Notes under the pieces: model-generated
Seen by the model: only the letters and a program-made list of their open reading frames with translations
Database searches by the model: none
Told to the model about the DNA's origin: nothing
Position numbers and translations under genes: made by a program
Shown here: piece by piece, positions 7,682-16,555 of the stretch
Layout of the letters: each line of letters starts with the position of its first letter
Numbering within the stretch: the first letter of the stretch is position 1
Assembly: GCF_004102025.1 (NCBI RefSeq)
Contig: NZ_CP025228.1
Location: 1,364,001-1,428,000 of the forward strand
Length of the DNA: 64,000 bases
Direction of reading: 5' to 3'
Origin: Actinomyces qiguomingii
GTDB taxonomy: Bacteria > Actinomycetota > Actinomycetes > Actinomycetales > Actinomycetaceae

Positions 7682-9948
7682 GCGCGATCCCGGGGAAGGC
7701 CATGGCGACATTGCGATCCACGCCAGTGCGCGTCGGGTTCCTCGCACTGGTAGTGGTACTGGCCGTGTACGCGGTCGTATCGCAATGGGACGAGATCCTG
7801 CCCGTCGTGGTAGGCATGAATCCGCTGTTGCTGCTGGGGGCGCTTGCTGCCGGGGTCGTATACGTGTTGCTGACCATGCTCGCCTGGCGGGTTCTGTTGG
7901 CCGACATGGGCACCACGGTGCCACTGGGTATCGCCTTCCGCGTGTTCTTCGTATCCCAACTGGGCAAGTACCTGCCCGGCGGAGTGTGGAATATCGTGGC
8001 CGCCGCCGAGTTGGGGGCGGATCACGACATCCCCCGGCGACGTTCCGTGTCCGTTATGGCGGTGACCGTTGTCGTTTCCATCGTCACCGGTACGGCGCTG
8101 GCCGTGGCGATCATGCCCTTCGCCTCCGAGCGGCTGCGCGAGAGCTACGGCTGGGTGAGCTGGACGCTGCCCGCCTTCGTCATCGTGTTGCTGCCCCCGG
8201 TGCTGAACCGGCTGCTTGCCCGTGTGTTCCGGCTCGCCGGGAGGCCGCCGCTGGAGCATCCGGTCAGCTGGGCCGGCATCGGCGCCTGCACGGCCTGGAC
8301 CCTCGTTGCTTGGATGGTCGCCGGGATTCAGGTGTGGCTGTTGGCGGTGGGCCTGGGGATGACCGGATCCCTGACCACGCTCGCCCTGTGCGTAGGCGGG
8401 TACGCGATGGCCTGGACCGTGGGCTTCTTGATCGTGTTCGTTCCCGCCGGTGCGGGAGTGCGTGAGGGCGTGCTAGCACTGGTCCTGGCGGGGTCGCTGA
8501 CCACCGGCGGCGTAGTCGCCGTGGTGCTGCTTTCGCGCGCGGTTCTCACAATCGCCGATCTGGCCATGGGCAGTGCCGGGATCATCGCTGCGCGCCGGGA
8601 GCGCAGAGCCGTCACGCCGCGTTGGCTCGGCGCATGGCGGCACTGGAGGACAGATCTGGGGATCGCCCTGACGATAGGACTAGTCACCATCGCCGTCGCC
8701 GCCGTGCAGTTGATGCGGGTGACCGAGATCAGTCCTGTGGATGAGGCCACACATATCGACTATGTGTGGCGGATTATGCACGGTGAGCTGCCGCATCGGG
8801 GTGACACCTACACGTCTTTCACCCTGGGGGAGTGGGCCTGCCGGAAGCAGGCGAATGTCCTCGATAAGCTCCCCGCGTGCGGAGTGGATGATCTCTCCCA
8901 GTTCCAGGTGATCAGGGAGAACTACAACGCCTGGCAGCCACCGGGCTTCTTCGCGGCGGTGGCCCTGCTGACCAGGATCGGCGTTGCACTGACCGCGCTG
9001 GACGCCGTGACGCTGATGCGGCTGTCCTGCGCCGTGCTGGTGGCGGTGGGCATGGGGATGGTCTACGCCCTGCTACGACTATGGGGGGTGGCCCGTGAAC
9101 TCGCCGCTCCGGCGACCCTGATGCTGTTGGCCAATCCCTTCACCCTCATGGTCGCCACCACCGTGTCCACCGATGCGCCCTTCCTCATCCTGGGGGTGCT
9201 TGCCGCGCTGGTACTGACCCTGGAGCTCAATGGGCGATCGGCCGCACCACTGGCGCTGGTCACGGGTGCCTGCACGGGACTGGTCAAGACCATCTCCTTG
9301 TCCGCCCTGATAATCGTGCTGGCGTTGCTGGGGGTGATCGCCGTCATTCGGCTGGTGCGCGGGCAGGCGGGCTGGTGGCGGCCACTGTTGACCGTGGGTG
9401 CCGGTGTGGTCGGCGGGGGAGCGGTCACCTTTGCCTGGGGCAGATATGTGACCGCCAATACGCCTCCGGACTGGGTTAATCTGGTGCTGGGGCAGAACAA
9501 CACAGACTACGTGGGCCTGCCCTTCGACGAGTGGCTGCCAACACTGACGCATGTATTCGGTTACACGGCCGGCGCCTGGCAGGGCGCCCCGGTGTCTACC
9601 TATCAGGGGAACCTGCTCATCGATGTGGTCGGACTCGCCCTGACCGTGATTCCGTTCTGTGGGCTGGTGGTTCTGCGGGGCTCAGAGCGCGTGGTGGCCG
9701 GCGTGGCCGCGATCGGACCGGTCATGGTGGTTCTGTTTGTTCAGGCGCAGTCCTGGATGCGTGAAGAGGTCTATTTCCCCAGCGTCTCGGCACGTTACGG
9801 GATCACCCTGATCCCGCTGACGATGCTGGTACTGGGCTTGCTCCTGAGACCGGTGCGGGTACCCGGGCGCGTAGTCACCTGGTGCGTGTGCGCCGTGGTA
9901 CTGCTGGGCGTATTCACCGACGTGGCGGGACTGTGCCGGATCCCCTGA
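7678..9948 (+). CDS. Flippase-like (LPG_synthase_TM/UPF0104) domain fused to a GT-C-like membrane domain
   Basis: This large polytopic protein (756 aa) has two recognisable halves. Residues of about 15-310 match the UPF0104/lysylphosphatidylglycerol-synthase transmembrane family, including the QLGKYLPGGVWN loop and the FVPAGAGVREG motif. From about 335 a second multi-span module begins with an extracytoplasmic acidic motif, PVDEATHIDYVW (about 354), like GT-C enzymes that use polyprenyl-phosphate sugars. The separate membrane protein at 18032-19489 carries the similar motif DEANHLDYAY. The GTG start overlaps the previous stop, placing it in an operon with two glycosyltransferases. A combined lipid-linked sugar flip and transfer role is inferred, not demonstrated. 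The fusion is what makes it unusual. Confidence 0.75.
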   Translation: MSAIPGKAMATLRSTPVRVGFLALVVVLAVYAVVSQWDEILPVVVGMNPLLLLGALAAGVVYVLLTMLAWRVLLADMGTTVPLGIAFRVFFVSQLGKYLPGGVWNIVAAAELGADHDIPRRRSVSVMAVTVVVSIVTGTALAVAIMPFASERLRESYGWVSWTLPAFVIVLLPPVLNRLLARVFRLAGRPPLEHPVSWAGIGACTAWTLVAWMVAGIQVWLLAVGLGMTGSLTTLALCVGGYAMAWTVGFLIVFVPAGAGVREGVLALVLAGSLTTGGVVAVVLLSRAVLTIADLAMGSAGIIAARRERRAVTPRWLGAWRHWRTDLGIALTIGLVTIAVAAVQLMRVTEISPVDEATHIDYVWRIMHGELPHRGDTYTSFTLGEWACRKQANVLDKLPACGVDDLSQFQVIRENYNAWQPPGFFAAVALLTRIGVALTALDAVTLMRLSCAVLVAVGMGMVYALLRLWGVARELAAPATLMLLANPFTLMVATTVSTDAPFLILGVLAALVLTLELNGRSAAPLALVTGACTGLVKTISLSALIIVLALLGVIAVIRLVRGQAGWWRPLLTVGAGVVGGGAVTFAWGRYVTANTPPDWVNLVLGQNNTDYVGLPFDEWLPTLTHVFGYTAGAWQGAPVSTYQGNLLIDVVGLALTVIPFCGLVVLRGSERVVAGVAAIGPVMVVLFVQAQSWMREEVYFPSVSARYGITLIPLTMLVLGLLLRPVRVPGRVVTWCVCAVVLLGVFTDVAGLCRIP

Positions 9949-9958
9949 GCGCCGCTGG

Positions 9959-9993
9959 ACGCTCAGTGAGACGGCACGCTCAGTGAGACGGCA
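9959..9993. repeat. 17-bp tandem duplication at the 3' end of the reverse-strand glycosyltransferase
   Basis: The unit ACGCTCAGTGAGACGGC occurs at 9959-9975 and again at 9976-9992. The right copy holds the stop codon (9980-9982) of the gene on the reverse strand, and the left copy is its 3' flank. It looks like a small recent duplication. Confidence 0.85.
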
Positions 9994-10882
9994 GGGCGCC
10001 TGAGCGTGAGCGCATGCCGTCACGTACCCCGCGCAGCAGCATCCGCCGCCGCTCCGGCCCGCGGTCTCGGAGCAGGGAATTGAAGCCGACGTATTTGATG
10101 AGCCAGTAGACGTACCGCAGGCGCCAGCGCTTCGGCATCAGACCGGATCGGCGAATCAACGTGATCGTGTTGCGCGTCAGGAAGTAGTTGCGGGCAGGCC
10201 CATGAACATGAATCGGCTGTGACCGTCCGGGCAGCATGACCACCTCGTCCCCCAGACGGTGATTCAGCCTCGCTGCGGGGACTACCAACAGCCTGTACCC
10301 GGCATTACGCGCCCGCAGGCCCCATTCCAGATCGACATGGTCGATGAACAGCGACTCATCCATCCCGCCGATGGCCTCGAGCGCCTCCAGGCGGATCAGG
10401 CATCCCGAGGCTATGAGGAAGGCTACCTCGAGCCGATCACAGTTCAACTCCTCGCGCGTTGCGCGCCCCGGCTTCCAGGTGCGGGACACATAGACGAGCT
10501 GATCGGCGCCCGCCCGGTCCTCCTCCGGCAACGGCCCTACGGCGGCCACATGCCCGGCGGAATCGAATCCGGCCAGCAGGCGGTCCACCATGCCCGGCGC
10601 GGGCAGGGAGTCGTGATCTGACAGCAGCACGTGCGAGGCCCCTAGTTCACGCGCCCTGGCGATGCCGACGTTCTGTGCGGCCCCTATGCCGCGATTGCTC
10701 CCCAGGGCTATGAGCTCGGCTCCTGCCTGCGTGACCGCCGCGGTGATACGTGCCAGGCATGCCGGTGAGCTGCCATTGTCTACCACGAGCACATGCCGGC
10801 ACTGTGCGGCCAGGTCGTTCAACAGGCCGGTGAGTTCATGATCCGGCTCATAGGTGACGACCACCGCCACGACGATCGACAT
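9980..10882 (-). CDS. Family 2 glycosyltransferase, rhamnosyltransferase-like
   Basis: This 300-aa protein has the GT2 donor site VVDNGSS, the loop NRGIGAAQNVGIA and the metal/donor motif LLSDHDS, followed by FIDHVDLEWGLRARNAGY. This set is characteristic of rhamnosyltransferases of the RfbF/WbbL type. The frame is open to 10930, but the ATG at 10882 begins the conserved MSIVVAVVVTYEPD and follows AGGAGGT, a strong site. It is divergent from the ABC exporter at 11094, so the 211-bp gap should contain promoters for both directions. A role in adding rhamnose to the exported polysaccharide fits the rml genes nearby. Confidence 0.87.
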   Translation of the reverse strand: MSIVVAVVVTYEPDHELTGLLNDLAAQCRHVLVVDNGSSPACLARITAAVTQAGAELIALGSNRGIGAAQNVGIARARELGASHVLLSDHDSLPAPGMVDRLLAGFDSAGHVAAVGPLPEEDRAGADQLVYVSRTWKPGRATREELNCDRLEVAFLIASGCLIRLEALEAIGGMDESLFIDHVDLEWGLRARNAGYRLLVVPAARLNHRLGDEVVMLPGRSQPIHVHGPARNYFLTRNTITLIRRSGLMPKRWRLRYVYWLIKYVGFNSLLRDRGPERRRMLLRGVRDGMRSRSGALPSH

Positions 10883-11093
10883 GCGTGGGACCTCCTGGAT
10901 GAATCTGGCAGTAGCATAGACCGGGCACATAGCCGGGTGGGCGGCGGCCTGCGGGACAGATCACCGGGTCCGATCTGCGGGGTGTCCTGCCCACCGGGTA
11001 TGGTGGCATGGTCTGCCGCCAGCCGACATCCGTATGCGAGCCCCGGTGACTCGCATGTGCCCCCGGAGCCTCCCAGAGGCAAGTGAGGACCGC

Positions 11094-11924
11094 ATGAGCA
11101 AAACCAACGTGAGATCCGTCAAGCCGTTCTGGCAGGAGTGGGATCTCATCAGTGCCTTCGGGCAGCGTGATCTGAAGTCGAAGTTCAACGGTACGGTTCT
11201 GGGTTGGCTCTGGTCGCTGGTGGTTCCGCTGGCCTCCCTGGGAATCTACACGCTGATATTCGGCGGCCTGTTTAAAATGGTCCCGGCCACCATCGCCTCA
11301 CGTCACGAAGGCATCGGGATCTTCGCCGTATGGCTGTTCGCCGGCCTGACCATATGGGGGTTCTTCCAGAACTCCATCAATGCCGGCATCAACGGCCTGC
11401 TCGGCTCCGGCGGGCTGCTGCAAAAGGTCTACTTCCCGGCATACTCGGCGGTGCTCGGATCGTGCCTGGCGATCGGCGTCCAGTCGGTGATCGAGGTCGG
11501 TTTGCTGCTGGTGGTTCTGGCACTGCTGACCAATATCTCGTGGACCTGGCTGCTGCTCGTCCCCTTCTTGGCGCTGTTGGTGACATTCACCGGGGCCGTC
11601 AGCGTCATACTGGCCATCTGGAACATCTACGTGCGCGATCTCGCCCATCTGGTGGGAGTGTTCCTTCAGCTCATGTTCTACGCCACCCCCATCATCTACA
11701 ACGCCGATATCGTGCCGGAGACGGTGTGGGGGCTTCCCGCACACGACCTGGTCCAGGCGATGCCGATGGCCCAGTTCATCAGTCTGTTCCGGTCGCTGGT
11801 GTACTCACTGCAGCCCGGTGCGCTCACCGACTGGTTGGCTTGCTGCGGCTGGGCGGCCGCGGCCCTTATCGGAGCCGTCTGGGTCTCCCGCCGCTGGGGT
11901 GCCGACTTGGGAGAGAGGATCTGA
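11094..11924 (+). CDS. ABC-2 type polysaccharide exporter permease (Wzm/TagG-like)
   Basis: The 276-aa protein has six predicted membrane spans. Its N-terminus (FWQEWDLISAFGQRDLKSKF followed by GTVLGWLWSLVVPL) is typical of ABC-2 permeases that export O-antigen or teichoic-acid-type polymers. ATG 11094 follows GTGAGGA. The partner ATPase begins 1 nt after the stop. Together they would move a completed undecaprenyl-linked polysaccharide across the cytoplasmic membrane. The presence of this exporter argues for an ABC-dependent rather than Wzx/Wzy-dependent assembly route. Confidence 0.93.
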   Translation: MSKTNVRSVKPFWQEWDLISAFGQRDLKSKFNGTVLGWLWSLVVPLASLGIYTLIFGGLFKMVPATIASRHEGIGIFAVWLFAGLTIWGFFQNSINAGINGLLGSGGLLQKVYFPAYSAVLGSCLAIGVQSVIEVGLLLVVLALLTNISWTWLLLVPFLALLVTFTGAVSVILAIWNIYVRDLAHLVGVFLQLMFYATPIIYNADIVPETVWGLPAHDLVQAMPMAQFISLFRSLVYSLQPGALTDWLACCGWAAAALIGAVWVSRRWGADLGERI

Positions 11925-11925
11925 G

Positions 11926-13227
11926 GTGAACGCTGCATCTGCCCCGACATCTGCCGAGTCGGGTGAGGAGTACGCCATTGAGGTGCGCAACGTGTCGAAG
12001 CGTTTCACGCTGCACGCCGACAGGCGCGACTCCCTCAAGGAGCGCTTTGTACGCGGAAGATCGCAGGACACCCACGTCTTCCATGCGCTGGACGACGTGA
12101 GCTTCCAGGTCAAGAAGGGCATAACCTTCGGCCTGGTGGGGCACAACGGATCCGGCAAGTCGACGATGCTCAAGATCCTCGCCGGTGTGTATCGGCCCAA
12201 CGACGGCGAGGTCATGGTCTCCGCAAAGGTCGACGCCCTGCTGGAGGTGGGTGCCGGATTCCACGGGGAACTCACTGGCCGTGAGAATATCTATCTCAAC
12301 GGCGCCATCCTGGGCCGCAGTAGGAAGCAGATCGACGAGTCCATCGACTGGATCGTGAAGTTTGCGGACATCGGCGGCTTCATCGACGAACCGGTCAAGG
12401 TCTACTCATCCGGCATGACGGTGCGCCTGGGATTCGCCACGGCCGTTGCCATTGAGCCGGAGATTCTGGTGGTCGATGAGATCATCGCCGTAGGCGACGA
12501 GGAGTTCCAGCGCAAGTGCTTCGAACTCATGCGCCAGCTGCGCGACCGTGGCACCACCATCGTGCTGGTGACGCATTCGCTGTCGCTGGCCACCGAGATG
12601 TGTGACGAGGTGGTCTGGCTCGACCACGGCAAGGTGCAGATGATCGGTGACGCCGACGAGGTCGTCTCCGCCTACCTGAGCTCGGTCAACGAGAAGGAGG
12701 CCGCCCAGCGCCTGCAGGAACAGCCGGAGGAGGAGTTCCCCGAGGACGATCAGTACAAGCTCAACCAGGGGAACGGGGACTGCCGCATGACGGGCGTGGA
12801 GTTCCTTGATGAGAACGGAGAGGAGTTGCCGTTCATCACCTACGGTAAGCCGCTGACGCTGCGTGTGCACGTGCGTGCCAAGAAGGACCTGCATGATGTT
12901 GAACTGGGCCTGGGCTTCGCCACCGACGGCGGGGTGACCATCGCGGGGCCGAACTCCCGGGCGGCGGGGACGCTGTACACGCTTTACCGTGGGGATTCGT
13001 TCATCGACTACAGCATCGATCAGGTCGTATTCCAGCCCGGACGGCTGTGGCTGACCACCTGCTTCGTCAGGGACGGCCAGATCTATGACCTGTCTGACCG
13101 ACGCACCGAGATGATCATTCGCGCCGACCGCACGATGGACGAACCCGGACTTGTTACTCTTGCGCCGGGCCAGTGGAGTAAGCGACCGGGGCAGTCCGCG
13201 CCGGAGAAGGGCCGTTTCAATGACTAG
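11926..13227 (+). CDS. ABC exporter ATPase with C-terminal Wzt-like carbohydrate-binding domain
   Basis: The protein (433 aa) has a Walker A at about 72-80 (GHNGSGKST), an ABC signature near 160 (YSSGMTVRLGFA), and a Walker B near 180-188 (ILVVDEIIAVGD). Residues beyond about 280 form a beta-rich extension (GVEFLDENGEELPFITYG) like the Wzt C-terminal domain, which recognises a chain-terminating modification of the polymer. GTG 11926 follows GAGAGGAT and sits 1 nt after the permease stop; the frame is open further upstream but lies inside the permease gene. The following small gene overlaps its end by 8 nt. Confidence 0.92.
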   Translation: MNAASAPTSAESGEEYAIEVRNVSKRFTLHADRRDSLKERFVRGRSQDTHVFHALDDVSFQVKKGITFGLVGHNGSGKSTMLKILAGVYRPNDGEVMVSAKVDALLEVGAGFHGELTGRENIYLNGAILGRSRKQIDESIDWIVKFADIGGFIDEPVKVYSSGMTVRLGFATAVAIEPEILVVDEIIAVGDEEFQRKCFELMRQLRDRGTTIVLVTHSLSLATEMCDEVVWLDHGKVQMIGDADEVVSAYLSSVNEKEAAQRLQEQPEEEFPEDDQYKLNQGNGDCRMTGVEFLDENGEELPFITYGKPLTLRVHVRAKKDLHDVELGLGFATDGGVTIAGPNSRAAGTLYTLYRGDSFIDYSIDQVVFQPGRLWLTTCFVRDGQIYDLSDRRTEMIIRADRTMDEPGLVTLAPGQWSKRPGQSAPEKGRFND

Positions 13228-13486
13228 TGAGAATGCCGATTCGGTGCATGATGCTTCCGATCGCGACGAGGAGATCCGTCAGCTGCGCGCAACACTGCGC
13301 AAGATGAGCCACGAGATCGCCGAGTTGTCCCTGCGCAACGAGGAGCTTGAGAAGGAGCTGCGGCGAGCCAACCGCGTGGTGGCGGGTGCGTGGGAGCAGC
13401 TCGACGTGATGCGGCATTCCTCCTCTTGGCAGCTGACGGCTCCGGTGCGTGCGGTTAAGGCGCGGCTGCGGGGGGTACTGCGGTGA
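13220..13486 (+). CDS. Small coiled-coil protein with SSSWQLTAPVR motif
   Basis: This 88-aa protein is mainly a charged coiled coil (residues of about 15-65, EEIRQLRATLRKMSHEIAEL). It ends with the motif HSSSWQLTAPVRAVKARLRG. Similar C-terminal tails, S-x-S-W-x-L-T-x-P-x-R, occur at the ends of actinobacterial and streptococcal surface-polysaccharide glycosyltransferases. ATG 13220 overlaps the ATPase stop by 8 nt, and its own stop overlaps the next gene. Both overlaps suggest translational coupling. It may be an adaptor that tethers glycosyltransferases in a complex; this is inference. Confidence 0.7.
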   Translation: MTSENADSVHDASDRDEEIRQLRATLRKMSHEIAELSLRNEELEKELRRANRVVAGAWEQLDVMRHSSSWQLTAPVRAVKARLRGVLR

Positions 13487-14316
13487 TGCGCCCGCGGTTG
13501 CGGGGCCGCGGTCCGCTGGTATCGGAGGTATCGCGCGGCCGTGTTCATGTTGAACGCGGCCGGCCCAGCGTCGTCGTCGGCTCACAACGGGTGGCGCTGG
13601 TGGCCCAGTTCTCCGTCGGGCCGATCCAACCCCGGTCGCTTTCGGAGTACCTGCGCCGGCTGGACGCAGCCGGCTACGCCACCGTGGTCATCTCCACCTG
13701 CGAGTCCGCCGAACCGCTGGAGTTTCCCGCCGGAGTCCCGGAAGACACCCTGATCGTTCGGCGCCCGAACCTCGGATATGACTTCGGATCATGGGCGACG
13801 GCGCTGGGTTGCTTTCCCGAGCTGCGCCACGCCGAGACGGTGCTGCTCACCAATGACTCCCTGCTGGGGCCCTTTGCCCCCATCGACGAGCTGCTGGAGT
13901 GGGCCGCCGAGCCCGGTCCTGACATCCGCGGCCTGACCGCGTCCTACCAGTTCGCCTATCACATACAGAGCTACTTCTTGGCCTTCCGCGGAGGAATCTT
14001 GGCGGACCGGCCCTGGCGGGACTTCTTCAACGCCGTGCGGGTGGAACGGGGCAAGGATGAAGTGGTGCGCTCCTATGAGATCGGCGTGTCGCGAACCTCT
14101 TTCTCCGAGTGCTATTCGACGGAGGTGTGGGTCACCGGTCCGGAAGTGGGTGTGCCCTACGGGAACCCCACCGTCGACGGTTGGAAGAATCTCATCGAGT
14201 CGGGTCTTCCGTTCCTCAAGCGCACGATCATGACCCACCCGTCCACCCAGGCCGAGGCGGCCGAGGCGGCTCAGTACATCCGGCGGCGGTTCGGGGCCGA
14301 CGTCGACGAGTGGTAA
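13483..14316 (+). CDS. RgpF-type rhamnan synthesis protein
   Basis: The 277-aa product carries the RgpF-family features RRPNLGYDFGSWATAL and ETVLLTNDSLLGPF, followed by a basic C-terminal region (YIRRRFGADVDEW). The family adds side-chain or terminal sugars to rhamnose-glucose polysaccharides of Gram-positive cell walls. GTG 13483 or ATG 13486 both overlap the preceding stop. It lies between the exporter and a second, larger RgpF-type gene, so the two probably act on the same polymer. Confidence 0.8.
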   Translation: MMRPRLRGRGPLVSEVSRGRVHVERGRPSVVVGSQRVALVAQFSVGPIQPRSLSEYLRRLDAAGYATVVISTCESAEPLEFPAGVPEDTLIVRRPNLGYDFGSWATALGCFPELRHAETVLLTNDSLLGPFAPIDELLEWAAEPGPDIRGLTASYQFAYHIQSYFLAFRGGILADRPWRDFFNAVRVERGKDEVVRSYEIGVSRTSFSECYSTEVWVTGPEVGVPYGNPTVDGWKNLIESGLPFLKRTIMTHPSTQAEAAEAAQYIRRRFGADVDEW

Positions 14317-14325
14317 GGATATGCG

Positions 14326-16386
14326 ATGACTAAAGTCACCAAGACCGGCGTTGTGCGTCGGGCGAGCTACTTCGCCGCCAGGGGGCGAAACGCCCTGGCG
14401 AATCTCGTCGCCTCCGGGAACATACACGGCTATCAGAGTCGGCACTGCGCTGACTTCAACGAGTATGTATCTCGCCTGGGCGGTCGGCAGAACTCCGGAT
14501 TTCCCGACCACTGGCGAGTGGACGACTCGTTGGTCAACGACTCGCCGGCGCGGGTCGCGGTGGTCATCCACTGTTTCTATCCCGAACTGATGGATGAACT
14601 GTTCCAGGCGCTAGCAGCAGTTCCGGTCGACTTCGACGTCCTGATCACCAATGCCTCCGGTCAGGCCATCACCGTGCCGCGCAACAGGCTGCCCCGCCTG
14701 GGTCATGTGTCCATAGTCGAGGTAGATAACCACGGTCGGGACATCTTTCCCACCATTCAACTGGTCAACGCCGGTTTGCTGGACCCCTATGACATAGTGC
14801 TCAAGGTTCACACCAAGCGCAGTCCCTGGCGTGAGGACCATGCCGAACTCGCGGGTGACGGCGCCGGCTGGAGGAGACAGCTGCTGTCCGACCTTCTGGG
14901 AAGCGCCGAGCGTGTGGAGCAGATTCTCAACGCCTTCGCCTCGGACTCCTCACTTGGGTTGGTTACGGCGGAGGACTGCATAGTCGGTGCGGAGTTCTGG
15001 GGCGGTGATCGGTACATAGTCCAGCAACTGCTGCGCCGGCTGGAGATGTCGCTGGACGACCCCGATTCGCTGCGTTTCGCCTCCGGCTCCATGTATTGGA
15101 TCCGCGGCTTCGTGTTGCAGGGTCTGCGCGCGCTCAACTTGCAGGCCGCGGACTTCGATGAGGAGAACGGGCAGGTGGACGCCACCACCGCGCACGCCGT
15201 CGAACGTCTGTTGGGAATCCTCACCCAGGAGGCGGGACTGCGAATGGCGGAGGTGAGTGAGCTCGACCGCGAAGGCGCCTACGAGACCGATGCATACAGG
15301 CGCTTCGAGCGTGGAGCGGTACGGCACGCGCGTGCGCAGGTGATCCCGTTCTACCTGCCGCAGTTCCATGACTCGCCGCAGAACAATCGCTGGTGGGGAC
15401 AGGGCTTCACCGAGTGGTCCAACGTCACCGCGGCCATCCCCGGATACCGGGGACACTACCAGCCAAAACTTCCCACAGAGCTGGGCTTCTACGACCTGGC
15501 TGATGACGACGTCCGCCGTAAGCAGGCCGAGCTTGCGCGCGCGCACGGCGTCGCCGGCTTCATGTACTACTACTACTGGTTCTCCGGAGAGCGCTTGCTG
15601 CACGTGCCGATCGAGCGGCTGCACGCCAGCGACCTGGACCAGCCCTATTGCATCATGTGGGCCAATGAGAACTGGACGCGCCGCTGGGACGGACGGGCGG
15701 CCGATATTCTCGTGGGCCAGGACTACACCAAGGTGCCGGCGGAGACCTTCATCGACGATGTCATGGAGTTCCTCCTCGACCCCCGCTACATGCGTATAGC
15801 CGGCAAGGCCGTGCTGGCGGTGTACCGGCCTGCGCAGATGAGCAACTTCCCCGACGTGGTAAAGGTGTGGCGTGAGCGGGCGCGTGAGGCCGGGGTCGGT
15901 GAGCTGTACGTGCTTGCCGTTGCCGTTGCAGAGGAGTTCGACGGCATTCAGGCACTGGGGTCCGACACCGGCATTGACGGAACGCTCCAGTTCCCGCCGC
16001 ATAATCTTCCCTGGGTGGCCGGCCCGGCGACTGAGGTCGGACTCGATTCACGCTGGCGCGGGAATTTCATGAGCTACCAGGAAACCGTGAAGGCCTCGTT
16101 GGCCATGTCCGGCAACCTTGCGGACAACGAGTACCCCGGGGCGATGGTCGCCTTTGATAACGCCGCGCGCCGCCAATGGACGGCGGACACATGGTACGGC
16201 TCGAACCCCTACACCTTCCGACGCTGGGTGGCGGGTCTGATCGACTCGGTAATGCCACGGGATCCGCAGCAGCGCGTGGTCTTCATCAACGCCTGGAACG
16301 AATGGGCGGAAAGCGCCGTACTGGAGCCGACTACACGTTTCGGGCGGACATTCCTGCTCGCGCTGCGCGACGCCGTCTGGAGCTGA
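14326..16386 (+). CDS. RgpF-type domain fused to a WbsX (GH99-like) domain
   Basis: This 686-aa protein has two parts. Residues of about 1-330 match rhamnan synthesis F proteins, with the hallmark DNHGRDIFPTIQLV and IVLKVHTKRSPW. Residues of about 340-686 match the WbsX/glycosyltransferase-WbsX family, with FYLPQFH, WWGQGFTEWSNV, MYYYYWFSG and IMWANENWTRRWDG. The start at 14326 follows GGTAAGGATATGCG, 9 nt after the previous gene. WbsX-type proteins recur in O-antigen and rhamnan loci; whether they hydrolyse or transfer sugars is not settled. It ends the exporter operon, followed by a GC-rich hairpin. Confidence 0.87.
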   Translation: MTKVTKTGVVRRASYFAARGRNALANLVASGNIHGYQSRHCADFNEYVSRLGGRQNSGFPDHWRVDDSLVNDSPARVAVVIHCFYPELMDELFQALAAVPVDFDVLITNASGQAITVPRNRLPRLGHVSIVEVDNHGRDIFPTIQLVNAGLLDPYDIVLKVHTKRSPWREDHAELAGDGAGWRRQLLSDLLGSAERVEQILNAFASDSSLGLVTAEDCIVGAEFWGGDRYIVQQLLRRLEMSLDDPDSLRFASGSMYWIRGFVLQGLRALNLQAADFDEENGQVDATTAHAVERLLGILTQEAGLRMAEVSELDREGAYETDAYRRFERGAVRHARAQVIPFYLPQFHDSPQNNRWWGQGFTEWSNVTAAIPGYRGHYQPKLPTELGFYDLADDDVRRKQAELARAHGVAGFMYYYYWFSGERLLHVPIERLHASDLDQPYCIMWANENWTRRWDGRAADILVGQDYTKVPAETFIDDVMEFLLDPRYMRIAGKAVLAVYRPAQMSNFPDVVKVWRERAREAGVGELYVLAVAVAEEFDGIQALGSDTGIDGTLQFPPHNLPWVAGPATEVGLDSRWRGNFMSYQETVKASLAMSGNLADNEYPGAMVAFDNAARRQWTADTWYGSNPYTFRRWVAGLIDSVMPRDPQQRVVFINAWNEWAESAVLEPTTRFGRTFLLALRDAVWS

Positions 16387-16446
16387 GCAACGGGCCCTGG
16401 CAGAGGTCCTTCCGGTTGAAGATGCGGACTTGGCCGGGACGGGTTG

Positions 16447-16478
16447 CGGCGGCGGTGCGCATCTGGGTTCCGCCGCCG
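16447..16478. terminator. GC-rich hairpin between convergent genes
   Basis: CGGCGGCGG at 16447-16455 pairs perfectly with CCGCCGCCG at 16470-16478 around a 14-nt loop. It lies between the WbsX-fusion gene and the reverse-strand UDP-glucose dehydrogenase gene. There is no T-tract, so it is a candidate bidirectional terminator only. Confidence 0.45.
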
Positions 16479-16555
16479 TGCGCTCATACCGATGCGCTGG
16501 CAGGCGCCCGATACACTCCCGCCCAATGCGCAGATACGCCGCTGAACCAGGTTGC

